Source: Linnemannia hyalina (Eukaryota > Mortierellomycota > Mortierellomycetes > Mortierellales > Mortierellaceae). Taken from it: a stretch of DNA of 64,000 bases. This document shows, in pieces, positions 10,740 through 22,590 of the stretch; position 1 is the stretch's first letter, and every line of letters starts with the position of its first letter. The notes under the pieces were generated by a model. It had not been told where the DNA came from and did not search any database. It was given only the letters and a program-made list of their open reading frames with translations. The stretch is taken from the NCBI GenBank assembly GCA_019671135.1, contig JAHRHY010000015.1, positions 992,001-1,056,000 of the forward strand, given 5' to 3'. Position numbers and translations under genes: made by a program.

Positions 10740-12295
10740 ATGTCGCAAGGCTGCATAGACCTAGCAATCCTCATCCCCTCGAAACGGACAAGCACACAGG
10801 AAACCGTCATGGACATTATAACAGCCAGCGCATCGTCTGCATCCGCATCACCCAAGGATCAGGACAAGAAACGGACTACTACCGCCATGTCAAGCAGCAG
10901 GCGGAGGCGTTCTTTCAAGCGTACAAGGAGGAGCACGCCTGATAGTGACGAAGATGGCGACAGTGACAACAATGACTACAATACCGAGGACAACCAAGAA
11001 GAAGCAGAGAACCTGGACGACCACGGCCACAAAGAAGCAGAGGAAAATGATCAATTGAAGGCAGAGGACAAGGTCGTGGAGGAAGTTGTTGAATCGCTGG
11101 CAGTTCAGGAAGAGATCGAGGAGGTCGATTACGAAGCTCAACGGAAACGCAACATCCTGGAGAATCAGCGGCTGTTACAAGAACTCGGACTCAACAATTC
11201 TATCGTTCGAAAGTCATTCCCATCCATCACCAAGAGCAGGAACGACGACTATGAAGACAATGGTGATGTCAGCAGCGACGGCGAATACAATGACGAGATT
11301 GGATCAAAGGAACCCAAGAAAGGAAGGAGGTTCGCACAGAACAAAGCCTCCTGGAGGAAAGCGACGGCACCGGTGGCTACGCGAGCGTCCAAGCGGATAC
11401 GAGGCGAGGCTGCAGTCGAGACAAAGGTGGATCTGGAGTCTCTTGAGAGGAGCTTGAATGGCAGGGCGGGTAGCAATGAGGATGAGGGTGGGGAGGGTAG
11501 GAGCAGAGGCGAGGGTGCAGCGCCACCGTTTAAGTTGGGAGAGTATTCGAGATCGCTCTGGAAAGGACGGAAACAGACGACTGGATTCACAATGGAGGTC
11601 GAGATTCCTAGTGCTACAGTTCCGCTCACAGTAGGCAAGTATCTAGTTCCTTTTGCATGTAACTCAAGTATCGCATTATCCGACTAATACTAGCGACGGA
11701 CGTTCGTCAATTGAACACAATAGGAAGCATTGCGACGACGATATGGGAGCTGGGCAGCATCTACAAGGGCGAAAAGAACAAGCTGAAATACTGGAGCGGT
11801 GGCGGAGTAAGTCCGTTATCATCCTTTACGATTTTTGATAGGTGTATGGACGTTATATGAACACGTTCTCTTAATAATCGCTACGCCCTCTTCTTCTACC
11901 TTGCGAACCCTGGATCGCCATCTATCTACTAGAGCCTGTTCAAGCATCCATACCCGATCGGCTACAAAGCAGAAAAGTTTTATTTTCGGGAGCGGTACAT
12001 GATGCACATCAAGGAAGGGGCAGATGGACCCATCTTTATTGTCGAGTCTGCAAATGGAAGAGTGTTTGAAGGATCGAGCCCGACGTTGCCGTGGACGAAA
12101 GTGTGTCTGGCAAGTTCTTCCAAGGGCACAAGGATCAGTGGACCATTGTTCTTTGGATTCTCGGACCCGATTACACAAAAGATGATTGAAGGGCTGGAGG
12201 GGTATCAGAGATTTGAGCAAGTTAAGGCCGAGGTGCAAGCAGCCGAGGAGTTGGAAGAGCAGAAACGGTTACAGGCCGATGCTGCTGAAGAATAA
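10740..12295 (+). CDS. FYR-domain (FYRN/FYRC, TBRG1-like) nuclear protein
   Basis: Three exons: 10740-11634, 11724-11806, 11933-12295; 446 residues. The N-terminal ~290 residues are low-complexity, highly charged (basic SSRRRRSFKRTRR then long Asp/Glu-rich stretches), with a short helical coiled segment (YEAQRKRNILENQRLLQELG). The C-terminal part carries an F/Y-rich module: LFKHPYPIGYKAEKFYFRER, then GPIFIVES, VFEGSSPTLPWTKVC, and SGPLFFGFSDPITQKMIEGL. This matches the FYRN-FYRC pair found in TBRG1 and in chromatin proteins such as MLL. The role is probably chromatin-associated (inference). Intron 1 fits best as a GC-AG intron: the AG/GCAAGT donor at 11635 is the only nearby donor that keeps the phase and joins PLTVG to SIATTIWELG. 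The start at 10740 is the first ATG after a T-rich leader; 10809 is an alternative. Confidence 0.82.
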
Positions 12296-12979
12296 ATTAT
12301 CGAATTATTATTTTGAAACATTCACTCATGGATATCGGGTTTTTATTTGTGTTTTTCATTCGAAGTAGCAGCTGGAGAGGACATTATTGGGTACTTGGGT
12401 ATTCACAAGGAGAACCGGACTCAAGGGAGGGGAGCACACTCTTGGTTGATAAAACGAACATGCAGAAAAGGTGAGAGAAAGGAAGGAAAAGGAAGGCATA
12501 TTGGAGTTGGGTATGTTTTGGGTACAAAGGGAGGACAAATGAAACGCCGTCAGCATATGGTCCGAGCACGACGGACACTTGGTAGACATGAAAGAGAGAA
12601 AAGGAGGAGTTGAAACTTGAAAGCACTGGTGACGACTGGGATAGAAGGACTGAGTGAGATAGCTCAAAGGACCCCTTCCCAACTTCCCCGCACAAATTAG
12701 CCAATCTTCATTCTCATATGAAGACACAGTCACAAGAGGCCCTTTCTCGGGACGAAAACAAAAGTTTTTTTAGTCCACTGACACTCACACGTCTTTTTTC
12801 TCCTCTTCTCTTCTTTTGTTCGTTACTCTTCACTGCATTCACACTGCACAACAGTCCACCTCTTTTCATTCATTCATTCTTGCAATCCTCGGTCCCCCTC
12901 TTCTTCCGGCTTGCGCCTTCACTCTACACACACACACCTCTTCCCCCTTACCCACAAAGTGTCGGAACACCAGGAAAAA
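12296..12979. other. Intergenic: FYR gene 3' end and PRS1 promoter/leader
   Basis: No gene recognised. The second half is rich in CT tracts and short tandem CATT units (about 12866-12876), typical of a fungal core promoter and leader. Overlapping short frames in several phases show no domain and are not called. Confidence 0.5.
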
Positions 12980-15199
12980 AGTACTTTTCACTTTCGTTTT
13001 CATAAACGTTTCAAGCCTTGTCGAGCCCTTTTCTACTTTCGAACAAGACTAGGTGCGAAAGAGTGAACGACTGTTCAGTACTAATCTTCATCGTCATTGT
13101 TCTTTTTGTTGACAATAGTGAGGAAAACAAAAGTCTTTGGAGGCTCTTCTCACCCGGAGCTCACTTCGTTGATCACCGGTCGCCTCGGTGTCGAGCCCGG
13201 TGCAGTCAAGCTGTCCCAGTTCAAGAACAAGGAGACATCTGTCGAAATCGGTAACGTCTCCTTTTCACACTTCTGTCTCGTCATCAATTGGCCGTTGCAA
13301 GTTGAACTTGTGAAAAGAAAAAGGAGGGGCGAGAAGGAGTGAATATGATTCCACTGGAGATTTTTTTGTTGCCATATTTTCCTGAAGGCAACGAAAACAG
13401 GAAACCTGAGGAAGTATGCATATCAGGACTAATGCAATCCACAGTCAGCATGGATAAACCCAACCTTGGATCCAGACAACAAGCAAGGGCAAAAGCACGA
13501 ATAGCAGTAGCGACACAGCACACGACAAGAACTTTCACTTTTCTTTGCGGGGATGGAGAAGGAAAAGGAGACAAGAGACGATAATGTTTCACCCGACATC
13601 TCATGGAGTCACTGCAAAGAACAGGCAGTGAGAGAGAGAAACTGACCTAGACCCCGTATGTCTGTGCGTGTGTTGTTTACAATCAATCGGCTTCTCTCGA
13701 TTTAGGTGTCTCTGTCCGTAACGAGGATGTCTTCATTATCCAGTCTGGATCTCCCAAGATCAACGACTCCCTCATGGAGCTCTTGATCATGATCAACGCC
13801 TGCAAGGGTTCCTCTGCCCAGCGCATCACAGCCGTCATCCCTTACTTCCCTTACTCCAAGCAATCCAAGAAGAAGAAGCACCGTGGCGCCATCGCAGCCA
13901 AGTGTAAGTTGTCGTTCTTTATATCCGGAGAGATCATTTGAACGACCCGCCTGCATTCAATTGAAGTTCTTGCTACTTTTCAGTTGATCAAGCGCCTTGC
14001 TTCTTTGCAACCGAACTTTCTCTCTCTTTTCAATTGCTACGTTGCTTTCACCAAGATGACGCGAAACCGGCTGACCTTTATTCTAATTGGAAATACAATA
14101 TTAGTGGTGGCCAACATCCTCTCGATCTCGGGAGTGGACCATATCATCACTATGGACTTGCACGCCTCGCAAATGCAGGGATTCTTTAACCTCCCTGTCG
14201 ACAACTTGTATGCCGAGCCCTCCATCGGCAAGTGGATCCAGGAGCACGTTGACGATTGGGAGAACGGTGTCGTTGTTAGTAAGAACGCTGGAGGAGCCAA
14301 GAGGTAAGAATAATGCGTCAACAGGACAATGAATCACGCAAAAATTTCGCCGCACGGATACAAAAAGAAGAGCGGAAAACAACTGGAGGGTTTCTTTTTC
14401 AACAACAGTCCATATGGTCGACTTCCTGTTACTAATACAAAGATCTGTTATTAAAACGTGATGGAATAATAGGGTAACCTCGTTGGCAGATCGCCTCAAC
14501 ATCGACTTTGCGTTGATTCACATGGACAGGACCAGGAAGGGCCATGCTCAGGACCCTGACGACTCGCTCTCAAAACCCGAGAATATTTACAACCGTCTGG
14601 AGGAGGAGGACGATGATGATGATAGCATGGTCGATGCTGAGACTGGTCATGAGGTTCAACGCGCCGAGGCCGCCGACGAGACCTCATTGATGACTCTTGT
14701 CGGTGATGTCCAGGACAAAGTCTGCTTTATCGTCGTAAGTCTTTGTCTTTTTTCTTTGGAACAGGTGTTTAAGGCGCTTACAGGGATATTATCAATGCGA
14801 GAGGTGCTAATCGAGCAAGAAGAGCATAGGTCTCCAGGTTCATGCAGGTATTAACACTCCGCTTTTTTATCATTGCTCAATTGTAACTAGGATGATATGA
14901 TTGACGGATGCCACTCGTTCTTGGAGGCAGCGGACAACTTGGTCAGCCACGGAGCCAAGCAGGTGTACATTATCGCAACCCACGGAATCCTCAGCGGAAA
15001 CTCGTTGCGCCAGATTGAGGAGTGCTCGAACGTCCACAAGATTGTCGTCACCAACACCTACCCCATCCCTATTGAGAAGCGTGCCCTCTGCTCCAAGTTG
15101 GTTGTCCTTGATATCTCTGCCACCCTTGCCGAGGCTATCCGCAGAACGCACAACGGCGAGAGTATCAGTTATCTCTTCTCCCAGGTTCCCAAGAACTAA
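12980..15199 (+). CDS. PRS1: Ribose-phosphate pyrophosphokinase (PRPP synthetase), Prs1 type
   Basis: Makes 5-phosphoribosyl-1-pyrophosphate from ribose-5-phosphate and ATP for nucleotide, His and Trp synthesis. Exons: last base of exon 1 at 12980, then 13119-13250, 13706-13903, 14105-14303, 14473-14734, 14891-15199; 366 residues. Family alignment starts exactly at MRKTKVFGG. The ATG appears split A/TG by an intron 12981-13118 (GTACTT donor, TACTAAT branch, AATAG acceptor). This start is inferred; an upstream in-frame extension is possible. Visible motifs: [29 protein letters not shown]-like end ([13 protein letters not shown]). An acidic insert of about 45 residues ([15 protein letters not shown]) sits after HMDRTRKG. 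The PRPP loop reads [10 protein letters not shown] rather than DDxxDTxGT. Both features resemble yeast Prs1, so a partner subunit in a hetero-oligomer is likely. Confidence 0.88.
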
Positions 15200-15224
15200 A
15201 AGAGCGCACGGATCATCATCAAGC

Positions 15225-15227
<3 letters not shown>

Positions 15228-15255
<28 letters not shown>
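15228..15255. repeat. (GA)n microsatellite
   Basis: Perfect GA/AG dinucleotide run of about 28 bases in the 3' untranslated region of the PRPP synthetase gene. Confidence 0.9.
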
Positions 15256-15258
<3 letters not shown>

Positions 15259-15581
15259 ATACGAGAATACCATCTAGGACGGAATTTTTTTGCATCGACA
15301 TTCAACAACTACAACTATCACAACCTTTTTTCACCACGTTCACGACTATCATGGCATGAGAATAAACACACTGTGGGGAGACATTCATTCATCAATATGC
15401 TAAAGCCTTTTCTAGGATTTTTATTTGTGAGTTGCCGCAGTAGATGACCATTGGCGAGTCAAGAAGAGTCATTAGGGCTAAAAAAGGATTGATGGCGACG
15501 ATTGACGCTATCACCTTTGTTGTTGACAGCAATCATGTCAAGTCAAAGCACGCCTCCAGCAGCAAGCTGCAAACCTTGCGA

Positions 15582-15591
15582 CATAAAAAGG
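15582..15591 (+). promoter_or_regulatory. TATA-like element of the eEF1B-gamma gene
   Basis: The sequence CATAAAAAGG lies about 120 bases before the eEF1B-gamma start codon, a usual place for a fungal TATA element of a highly expressed gene. Position and match only; not tested. Confidence 0.45.
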
Positions 15592-15710
15592 CGCGTGGAA
15601 TGTGTGGCTTAGTGATCAAAATTTTCTCCCCCGCTCCTTCTTCCAGTACTATTTATTTGTTTTTCTGACGAGTTCTTTTTTGATCCTTCACTCCCATTCT
15701 CTCATCCAAA

Positions 15711-17433
15711 ATGACCGTCGGCGTAAGTGTTTTCACCTCGTTGCAGACAGACAGACAGACAGACAGACAGGAACAATAACAAGCTAGCGAGGATCATCCC
15801 GTCCTCTGATGTCGCTGTGCCTCGGACTTTTCCTCATTCACGAATCAACTCTTCCAACTCGACACGAAAACAAAAAGAACTTTGACCCTAACTCCTATCC
15901 TTCACTTTTTTCCCACCACATACGATACACAGACTATCTACTCCTACCCCCAGAACCCCCGCGTCTTCAAGGCCTTGGTCGTTGCCAAGTACAACGGCCT
16001 CGAGGTCAAGGTCGATGACAAGTTCGTCATGGGCACCACCAACAAGACCGATGCCTGGATCGCCAAGTTCGGTGCCTCCCAGGTCCCCGCCTTCGAGGGT
16101 ACTGACGGTACCGTCATCATCGAGTCTGGTGCCATTGCCTACTACCGTAAGTCTCTTGTTGGATGTTATCAAGAAGAAGAAGAAGAAGGATAAGAGGAGT
16201 TAAAAGAGGATGCGTTTGAATATGTGAATGATGAATTTTATTTTAATCAGTTATCCCTGACTTAATCATACTGTGTCGAGAACTTGATTCCTGAAAAACA
16301 TATTCAAACCATACCTTGCCCCAACATCTACAACAAGGCGAAGGGTTACGTGTTATCAACAATAACATAATCTAACCATTCCCACTTATTTGTGCAAACC
16401 AACAGTCGCCCATTTGAAGGCTGACTCCACCCTCGTTGGCCGCTCCAACGCCGAGGAGGCCCTTATCCAGCAGTGGATCCAGTTCGTCGACTGCTCGCTC
16501 GCCGTCGCCATCTCCGCCTGGATCTACCCCATTCTCGGATACATTCCCTACAACAAGGCCTCCGAGACCGCTGCCATCGAGCGTACCCGTGACCAGCTCG
16601 CCACCCTTGAGCGTCACTTGATCAAGAAGACCTACCTCGTTGGCGAGCGCGTCACCTTGGCCGATATCTCGGCCGCCTCTGCTCTCTTTACCGGCTTCAA
16701 GATGGTCTTTGATGCTCCCTTCCGCAAGGATTTCCCTGCCGTCACCCGCTGGTTCACCACCATCGTCAACCAGTCCAACTTCAAGGCTGTTGCCGGTGAG
16801 TTCGCCTTGTGCGAGAACCAGGCCAAGTTCACCCCTCCCAAGAAGGAGACCAAGGAGAAGAAGCCTAAGGAGGAGAAGCCCAAGGAGGAGAAGAAGCCCA
16901 AGGCCAAGGAGCCCGAGGAGGAGAAGGAGGAGACCTTTGAGGATGTCCCCAAGCCCAAGTCCAAGTTGGAGCTCCTCCCCGCCGCCAAGATGCCCCTTGA
17001 CGAGTGGAAGCGCCAGTACTCGAACAATGACACCCCCGTCGCCATGAAGTGGCTCTGGGAGAACATTGACCTCACCACCGACTACTCCATCTGGAAGGTC
17101 GACTACAAGTACAACGACGAGTTGACCAAGCTCTACATGTCCAACAACTTGGCCGGTGGTTTGATGAACCGTCTCGAGCGTGCCCGCAAGTACGCTTTCG
17201 GTACCCTCGTCGTCGCTGGTGAGGACAACGCCAACATCATCACTGGTTACTTCATCGTCCGTGGTGTCGCCGACGAGATGATTGAGGAGATCACCGATGC
17301 TGCTGACTACGAGTCCTACAACTGGGTCAAGGTCAACGTCACCGACGAGGAGAAGAAGAAGATCGACCAGGTCTTCGCCTGGGAGGGTTCCCTCGATGGT
17401 AAGGCCATCGCCGACGGAAAGACCTTCAAGTAA
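15711..17433 (+). CDS. EEF1G: Translation elongation factor eEF1B, gamma subunit
   Basis: Structural subunit of the eEF1B complex that anchors the GDP/GTP exchange subunit of eEF1A. Exons 15711-15722 (only MTVG), 15933-16146, 16406-17433; 417 residues. Order: N-terminal thioredoxin-like GST domain (TIYSYPQNPR, VPAFEG, IIESGAIAYYLA), GST C-terminal helical domain (GRSNAEEALIQQWIQFVD, GERVTLADIS), a Lys/Glu/Pro linker of about 50 residues built of KPKEEK-like repeats, and the C-terminal EF1G domain (LPLDEWKRQYSN-like start, VAMKWLWEN, FGTLVVAGED, NWVKVN). Codons are strongly biased to C in third position, as expected for a highly expressed gene; this bias leaves a long antisense open frame which is spurious. 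Intron 1 carries a (CAGA)n microsatellite (15744-15770). It converges with CCT3. Confidence 0.95.
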
Positions 17434-18004
17434 ATTATATCCTTGTTTGGCTCTTCCACCCTCTCTCCTTGCGTACTTGTAGATCATCATTTTGTATAAA
17501 TCAACATCATTCTTTCTCATCCATGAAGAATAAAAAGTATGGCTCTTGACGCACCCCTGCACCATTCATATCCTTACCGCAATCCTTTCTTCGTTGTGTG
17601 TTTGTCTTTATCTGTATCGTTGTCATTTTTCTTTGTCTTCATCTGTGTTGTTTTCGTGCGTTGTCTTTGTCATTGGTGGAGAAAAGAGAAAAAAAAAGAT
17701 CAATATCTACGTATCACTCCCTTGTCCCCTTTTCTATCTATCTATCTCTTATGCTCTATCAAATGGATCCCTGCCCACTTTTACCTTTCCCACGGACGAC
17801 TTGCAATTGATAACAAATCCAAGCCTGAGTAGACCCGTTTCTCCACAACACAGCTCTGAATGCGTAAATGACTTTGTTGTTATTCAAAAAACAAGACCCC
17901 AACAACCAACCCTACTAAAAAATGTCTAACTACTACTCCTACTTCCTGAAAGAAAGTCGAAAAAGAAAATTAAAAAAAGAACCTTCATCAAGTGGGGGGG
18001 CTCT
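17434..18004. other. Convergent 3' intergenic region, eEF1B-gamma / CCT3
   Basis: About 570 bases between two stop codons. Contains an AATAAA-type signal near 17529 and A/T-rich runs toward 17970. No gene or RNA recognised. Confidence 0.5.
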
Positions 18005-20551
18005 CTATTGCTCGGGCTGCATATCACCCTCACCCATCTCCTGCTGCTCAGGCGAAGGGCCGCCCTGCTGAGGACGACCACCCGAGAGACCCGAGACGAT
18101 ATCATCGACACGCAACAACATGCACGACGACTCGATCGCAGTCTTGATGGTCTGCACCTTGACCGCATTGGGCTCCCAGATACCGTACTCGTGCATGTCC
18201 ACAATCTTACCCGCATGGCCGTCAACACCCCACGAGTGATGGCCCGTAGCGTGCTTGGCGCGGAGAGATGTCAAGATCTTGATAGCGTTGCCTCCACAGT
18301 TCTGGATCAATGTGCGGGGAATCACCTCCATGGCCTCAGCGGCGGCCTTGTAGGGCCACTGGATAGAGCCCTCCAGGGTCTTGCTCTTCTCCATCAAACC
18401 GACCGAAATTGCCATCTCGGTGGCGCCTCCTCCGGGCGACAACCTGGGGTTGAAGTACACGTTGCGAGCAACCGACATGGCGTCCATCAAGTTGCGCTCA
18501 ATCTCGTTCAAGATATCCTTGGAAGGTCCACGCAAGACAATCGTGCAAGCCTTGGGGTTCTTGCATCCAGTCAAGAATGTGAAGTACCTAGTTACAAGGA
18601 GAATCAACAAAAGTTAGACGTTTGTCGCGAATAAAACGATCCATGTCCCGACGAGTCTTCTTCATCGCCTAACCGAAAAAAAGAATCCAGTCCTGCACAA
18701 TATAATGAAAATTAAAAACGTACTCGTCACCAATCTTCTCGACGGAAAAGAGACCGCAGTCAGTTCCGACGTCAGACTCCTTGAGATCATCGACACGGTT
18801 GACAATGGTGGCGCCGACAGCACGAGCGATACGGTTGTTGTCAGTCTTGCGGACACGACGGATGGCAGTGATACCGGCCTTGACAAAGTAGTGCTGTGCC
18901 AAGTCTGAGACGCCCTTCTCCGTAAAGACAAGGTCAGGCTTGAGCTCAATAATCTTGTCGCACATGCCCTTGATCTGCTCCTCCTCGATCTGCAAAATAC
19001 GGCTCCAGTCAGACTCCTTAGTGACCTCAATGTTGGTCTGCGACTCTCCCTTCTTGTACTCCAGGGGGCAATCCAGCAAGATAACACGGGGGTTCTCAAT
19101 GCGACGACGCATCTTGGGGTGAGTGACATCCTTGTTGACCATGACACCATCCAACACTCTCGAGTCTTCAATCTCGCCACCAGGGATCTATTGTTGTTTG
19201 TAAAGAGAGTTGTTATGTTTGTAAATAACCGAAATGCCAAAAACGTCACAACTATTCCTGTTCCTTCTATGCTGCTTTCTTTGTTCTTCCTTTTTGTGTT
19301 TTTTTTGTTCCTATGTAAGCACCTTGTCAAAACAAAATGCATAAAGCGACACGGATGTAAATCAAAAACATTGCAGATCATAGGCTCAGCGGCGAGACAA
19401 TTACCTTCTCGACACGAGCGTAACGCTTGATATCGACCTCCCGACGACCATCGACCTCAACAGCGACGCAACGGACGGCATCCAGGGCCAATTTGCACAT
19501 CATATCGCTCCAGCGGCTGACAAACTTGGTGCCGATAGAAGTCTTGACAAGATCCAACATCTCCTTGGGGTCATTCACATTGACGGGGATCGAGATCTTG
19601 TCAACAATCTCGATAGCATCCTCCAAAGCCAGCTTGAAGGCAGCAATGATGACAATGGGGTGGATGTTGCGCTCGAGGTAAGGCAGAGCCTGAGCAAGCA
19701 CCTCACCGGCTATTTGATGGTAGGAACCAAAAAATATAATACAGAAGAACGTTAGCAACCAAGGTGGAGTCAATAGCCTCCTGAGTGTACTAAAGCCCCA
19801 GATCAAAGCCAAGGAGGTTTACCGAGAATGATGACGGAGGTGGTTCCGTCTCCGACCTCCTCGTCCTGTGTCCTGGCAAGCTCGATCATAGACTTGGCGG
19901 CAGGGTGAGCAACCTCAACCTCTCTGAGGATAGCGTTTCCGTCGTTGGTCAAGACGACTCCTCCCATAGGATCCAGCAACATCTTCAACATCGAACGGGG
20001 TCCGAGACACGTCCTGATAATGTCAGCAACGGTCTACAAATAACACAAGGGTAGTTGTTAAGAAGGAATAGTAGCGAGAAAGTTAACAATGCTGATCAGT
20101 TTTGTCAATGGTGCCCCGAGGTTGTGAACAGTTGATGTGAACGATGTGCGAAAAGGCATAAGAGGCGCGGTAAAAGTACCTTGGCGGCGGTGATGTTGGA
20201 GACTTGAGCCTTGCGACCAGTCTCGCGCTCCATGTTGGTGTCTACAGAAGGAGGATGCAAGGTGTACGTAAGTAAGTTGAACGGGGATTGAGCATGGTGG
20301 CGTGTAAGGACCAAAAGGTAAGTGGAGGCGCGTCGTTTTCTGTTGATTTTGTTCACAGGTGAAGGGGTGTCCTTGGATGGTGTGAATCAGGGGGGGTGGT
20401 TGTTGATGTCGTTTATGGCGTCCTTGGTTTATCGTTGTCGCTGTTGTTGTTGTTGGTGAGGGTGATGTTGCCGTTCTAATCATGGCTGTGTCGATGTGTT
20501 CCATCTAAGGAGAAGAAGGGGACACGTACTCATAACAATGACTTGACTCAT
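18005..20551 (-). CDS. CCT3: T-complex chaperonin subunit gamma (CCT3)
   Basis: One of eight subunits of the cytosolic TRiC/CCT chaperonin that folds actin, tubulin and WD40 proteins. Six exons on the minus strand: 20551-20530, 20241-20180, 20033-19823, 19709-19405, 19187-18724, 18587-18005; 548 residues. Start MSQVIVM and then NITAAKTVADIIRTCLGPRS match the gamma subunit. ATPase motifs: LLDPMGGVVLTNDG, EEVGDGTTS and, near the C-terminus, NPRLSPGGGATEMAI. Apical-domain sequence MVNKDVTHPKMRRRIENPR is typical of gamma. The tail is Gln/Pro/Glu-rich (GGRPQQGGPSPEQQEMGEG). Exon 1 is only 22 bases and ends within codon 8. An open frame of about 200 codons on the other strand of exon 6 is a codon-bias shadow. 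Confidence 0.95.
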
Positions 20552-21054
20552 CTTGGCTTTGTGTGTGTTGATGTGTGGTGGTGGTGGTGGTGGTTGGTGA
20601 TGAAGAAGAGTAAGAAAGAAGAAGAGCAACTTTGAGTGGAAATAGATCAGCGAATACACTGGCTCCCTGAGCTTCAGAAGGCGAAAGAACAAAAAAGCAA
20701 CACTCTAAAGGAGCGAGGTGCGCGGTGTGCTGCCCTGGACTTGTCAATGTTTGATGTCGCTTACGGGGCCTGCAATTCGATCTGCATTCGACTGTTACAA
20801 ATGCGATCAGATCAGCCTACCCTCCAAGATTCTATTTTGAATCCAGCATTGGACCTGTTTATGTGCCTGAAAATGAAATGACGCTCGCCACGTCCGACTG
20901 CGGTCGAACCCTTTTTGTCAGCCAGAAGTCGGGAATAAAACGAAAGAGATCTGATCTCCATTCAACTCCCATCTTTCATTCTCCCACTCACTTTTTCCAC
21001 TTCACTCCCCCACTTCTTCACACGTCTTCACACTTTCTCACACCCACACACCAA
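20552..21054. promoter_or_regulatory. Shared divergent promoter, CCT3 / peptidyl-tRNA hydrolase
   Basis: 503 bases separate divergent start codons. Includes a GGT-trinucleotide run in the CCT3 leader (about 20577-20597) and C-rich leader sequence before the hydrolase. No TATA consensus stands out. Confidence 0.5.
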
Positions 21055-22062
21055 ATGGCCACTATCAGAAAACACATCCTCGTATGTAAAATCCCACCAC
21101 CCCGTTACAACAGCTGCTCCTTCTGTATCCACTTTCTAACTGGAAAATCCCTTTAATTTCCCACGACAATCATGTAGGTTGTAGGACTCGGAAACCACAC
21201 ACACCCAGGAACACGCCACAACGTCGGAATGATGGTCGTCGACGCAATCGCCCAACGCTTCAACGTCCCCTGGTCCGAAAAATCCTCCTGGAAGGCAGAA
21301 GTCGCCACCGCCCATACTTCCATCACCACCCGCCACCGCGTCGCTCCACCTCCTTCAACTTCTGGCGCTAAAAAGTCTATGCGCCCTACAACCGCCGACA
21401 CTATTTCTGATACGGCCACAGGAGGAGGAGGAGGAGGAGGAATGGTGGAGGCTCCTACTTCTACTTTGACACAAACACCGACAACAACGACGGCGCCGGT
21501 GGTGAAGAAGAAAGAATCTTGGGTCACTTCAACATTGGAACTCACAATCACACTCCTCAAACCCCTCCAGTTGATGAACGTCAGCGGCACCTCCGTCTCC
21601 AAAGCAGGTACATTTCTTCTCAATCTTCCTCCATAAAAACTCTTTGGCGACTTAATTGCGCAGGAAAAGGCAAGTACTAACTCTATCTCTTTCCTTCCAA
21701 TCTCGCAACCAAACATAGCCAAAGACCTAGGAGTTTCCACATCAGACATTCTAGTCATCCACGACGACATGGAACGCGACATCGGGAAACTCTCCTTTAA
21801 ATCCGAAGGCTCCGCGAACGGACACAACGGGATCAAATCCTGTGTAAAAGCACTCGGCACCGCACATTTCCGTCGGTTGAGGATTGGTATTGGACGTCCT
21901 CCAGTGTCGGATCGATCGCCAAAGGTCGTGGCGGGGTATGTGCTGGGGAGGTTTAAGCCGCTGGAGGTGGAAAAGTTGGAAGAGTTGGTGTATTATAAGG
22001 CTGGGGATGAGATTATTAGGGTTTCTACCACCGAGGAGAAAACAAAGACCAAGAAGGCGTAA
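21055..22062 (+). CDS. PTH1: Peptidyl-tRNA hydrolase, Pth1 family
   Basis: Recycles peptidyl-tRNA by cleaving the ester bond. Exons 21055-21081, 21178-21607, 21719-22062; 266 residues. The N-terminus reads VVGLGNHTHPGTRHNVG, giving the family Asn and catalytic His (TRHN), although the loop between them is about two residues shorter than the usual GNPGxxYxxTRHN. Further motifs: LLKPLQLMNVSG, ILVIHDDME with the conserved Asp, and SANGHNGIKS with the conserved Asn; the C-terminal lid is GYVLGRFKPLEVE. A low-complexity insert of about 60 residues (Pro/Thr/Ser-rich with seven consecutive Gly) interrupts the fold after the first helix, where bacterial enzymes have only a short loop. Intron 2 has a GTACTAAC branch site. 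Confidence 0.9.
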
Positions 22063-22590
22063 GGTGGATTCTTGACTCATCTTGTATATTACTCGGATAA
22101 CCATGAAAGCGACGCAGTTCAGGGTCGCTCTGACCAAAAAAAAAAAAAAAAAGACGCCTTCACACTCATGGGTTACACGGAGGCTGAGCCATGTCGTCAT
22201 TGCCATCGTCCTCACACTCTTCCGTACAAACCGTATTCCTCCCTTCCATAATTTCGACCGCACCTAGAATCATAGACACCTATCCCAAACCACTTGTACT
22301 TTTACCCCTGTAACAAAATTCATAAATTATACATATTTGCACACCCATTTGACTACATATCAATGAAAACTGGGTTAAAAAGGAGAAAAGGCCAAGACGA
22401 TTCATCCATGTTGACGCCACCAAAAAAAAAATTCAGACAACATTCCTCTCATTAGCGTCATTTCTTTTGGAACATAGCAATGTGTCCTTCGCTCGACGCA
22501 CTCTTGCCGCATAAGCATACTAAAGCATGCACAGCACGTTGGAAAAGAAGCAATAGCTTTTTAATTTAGCAGAAAGAAAGTCAAACATAT
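22063..22590. other. Convergent 3' intergenic region, PTH1 / TRL1
   Basis: 528 bases, A-rich, with a run of A at about 22138-22152. No gene recognised. Confidence 0.5.

Noticed and set aside
16372..17565. 397-codon antisense open frame over eEF1B-gamma exon 3
   Set aside because: It is Leu/Gly/Val-rich and results from the strong third-position C bias of the sense gene; no start context, intron or domain.
18008..18634. 208-codon plus-strand frame over CCT3
   Set aside because: Antisense shadow of CCT3 exon 6 and intron 5.
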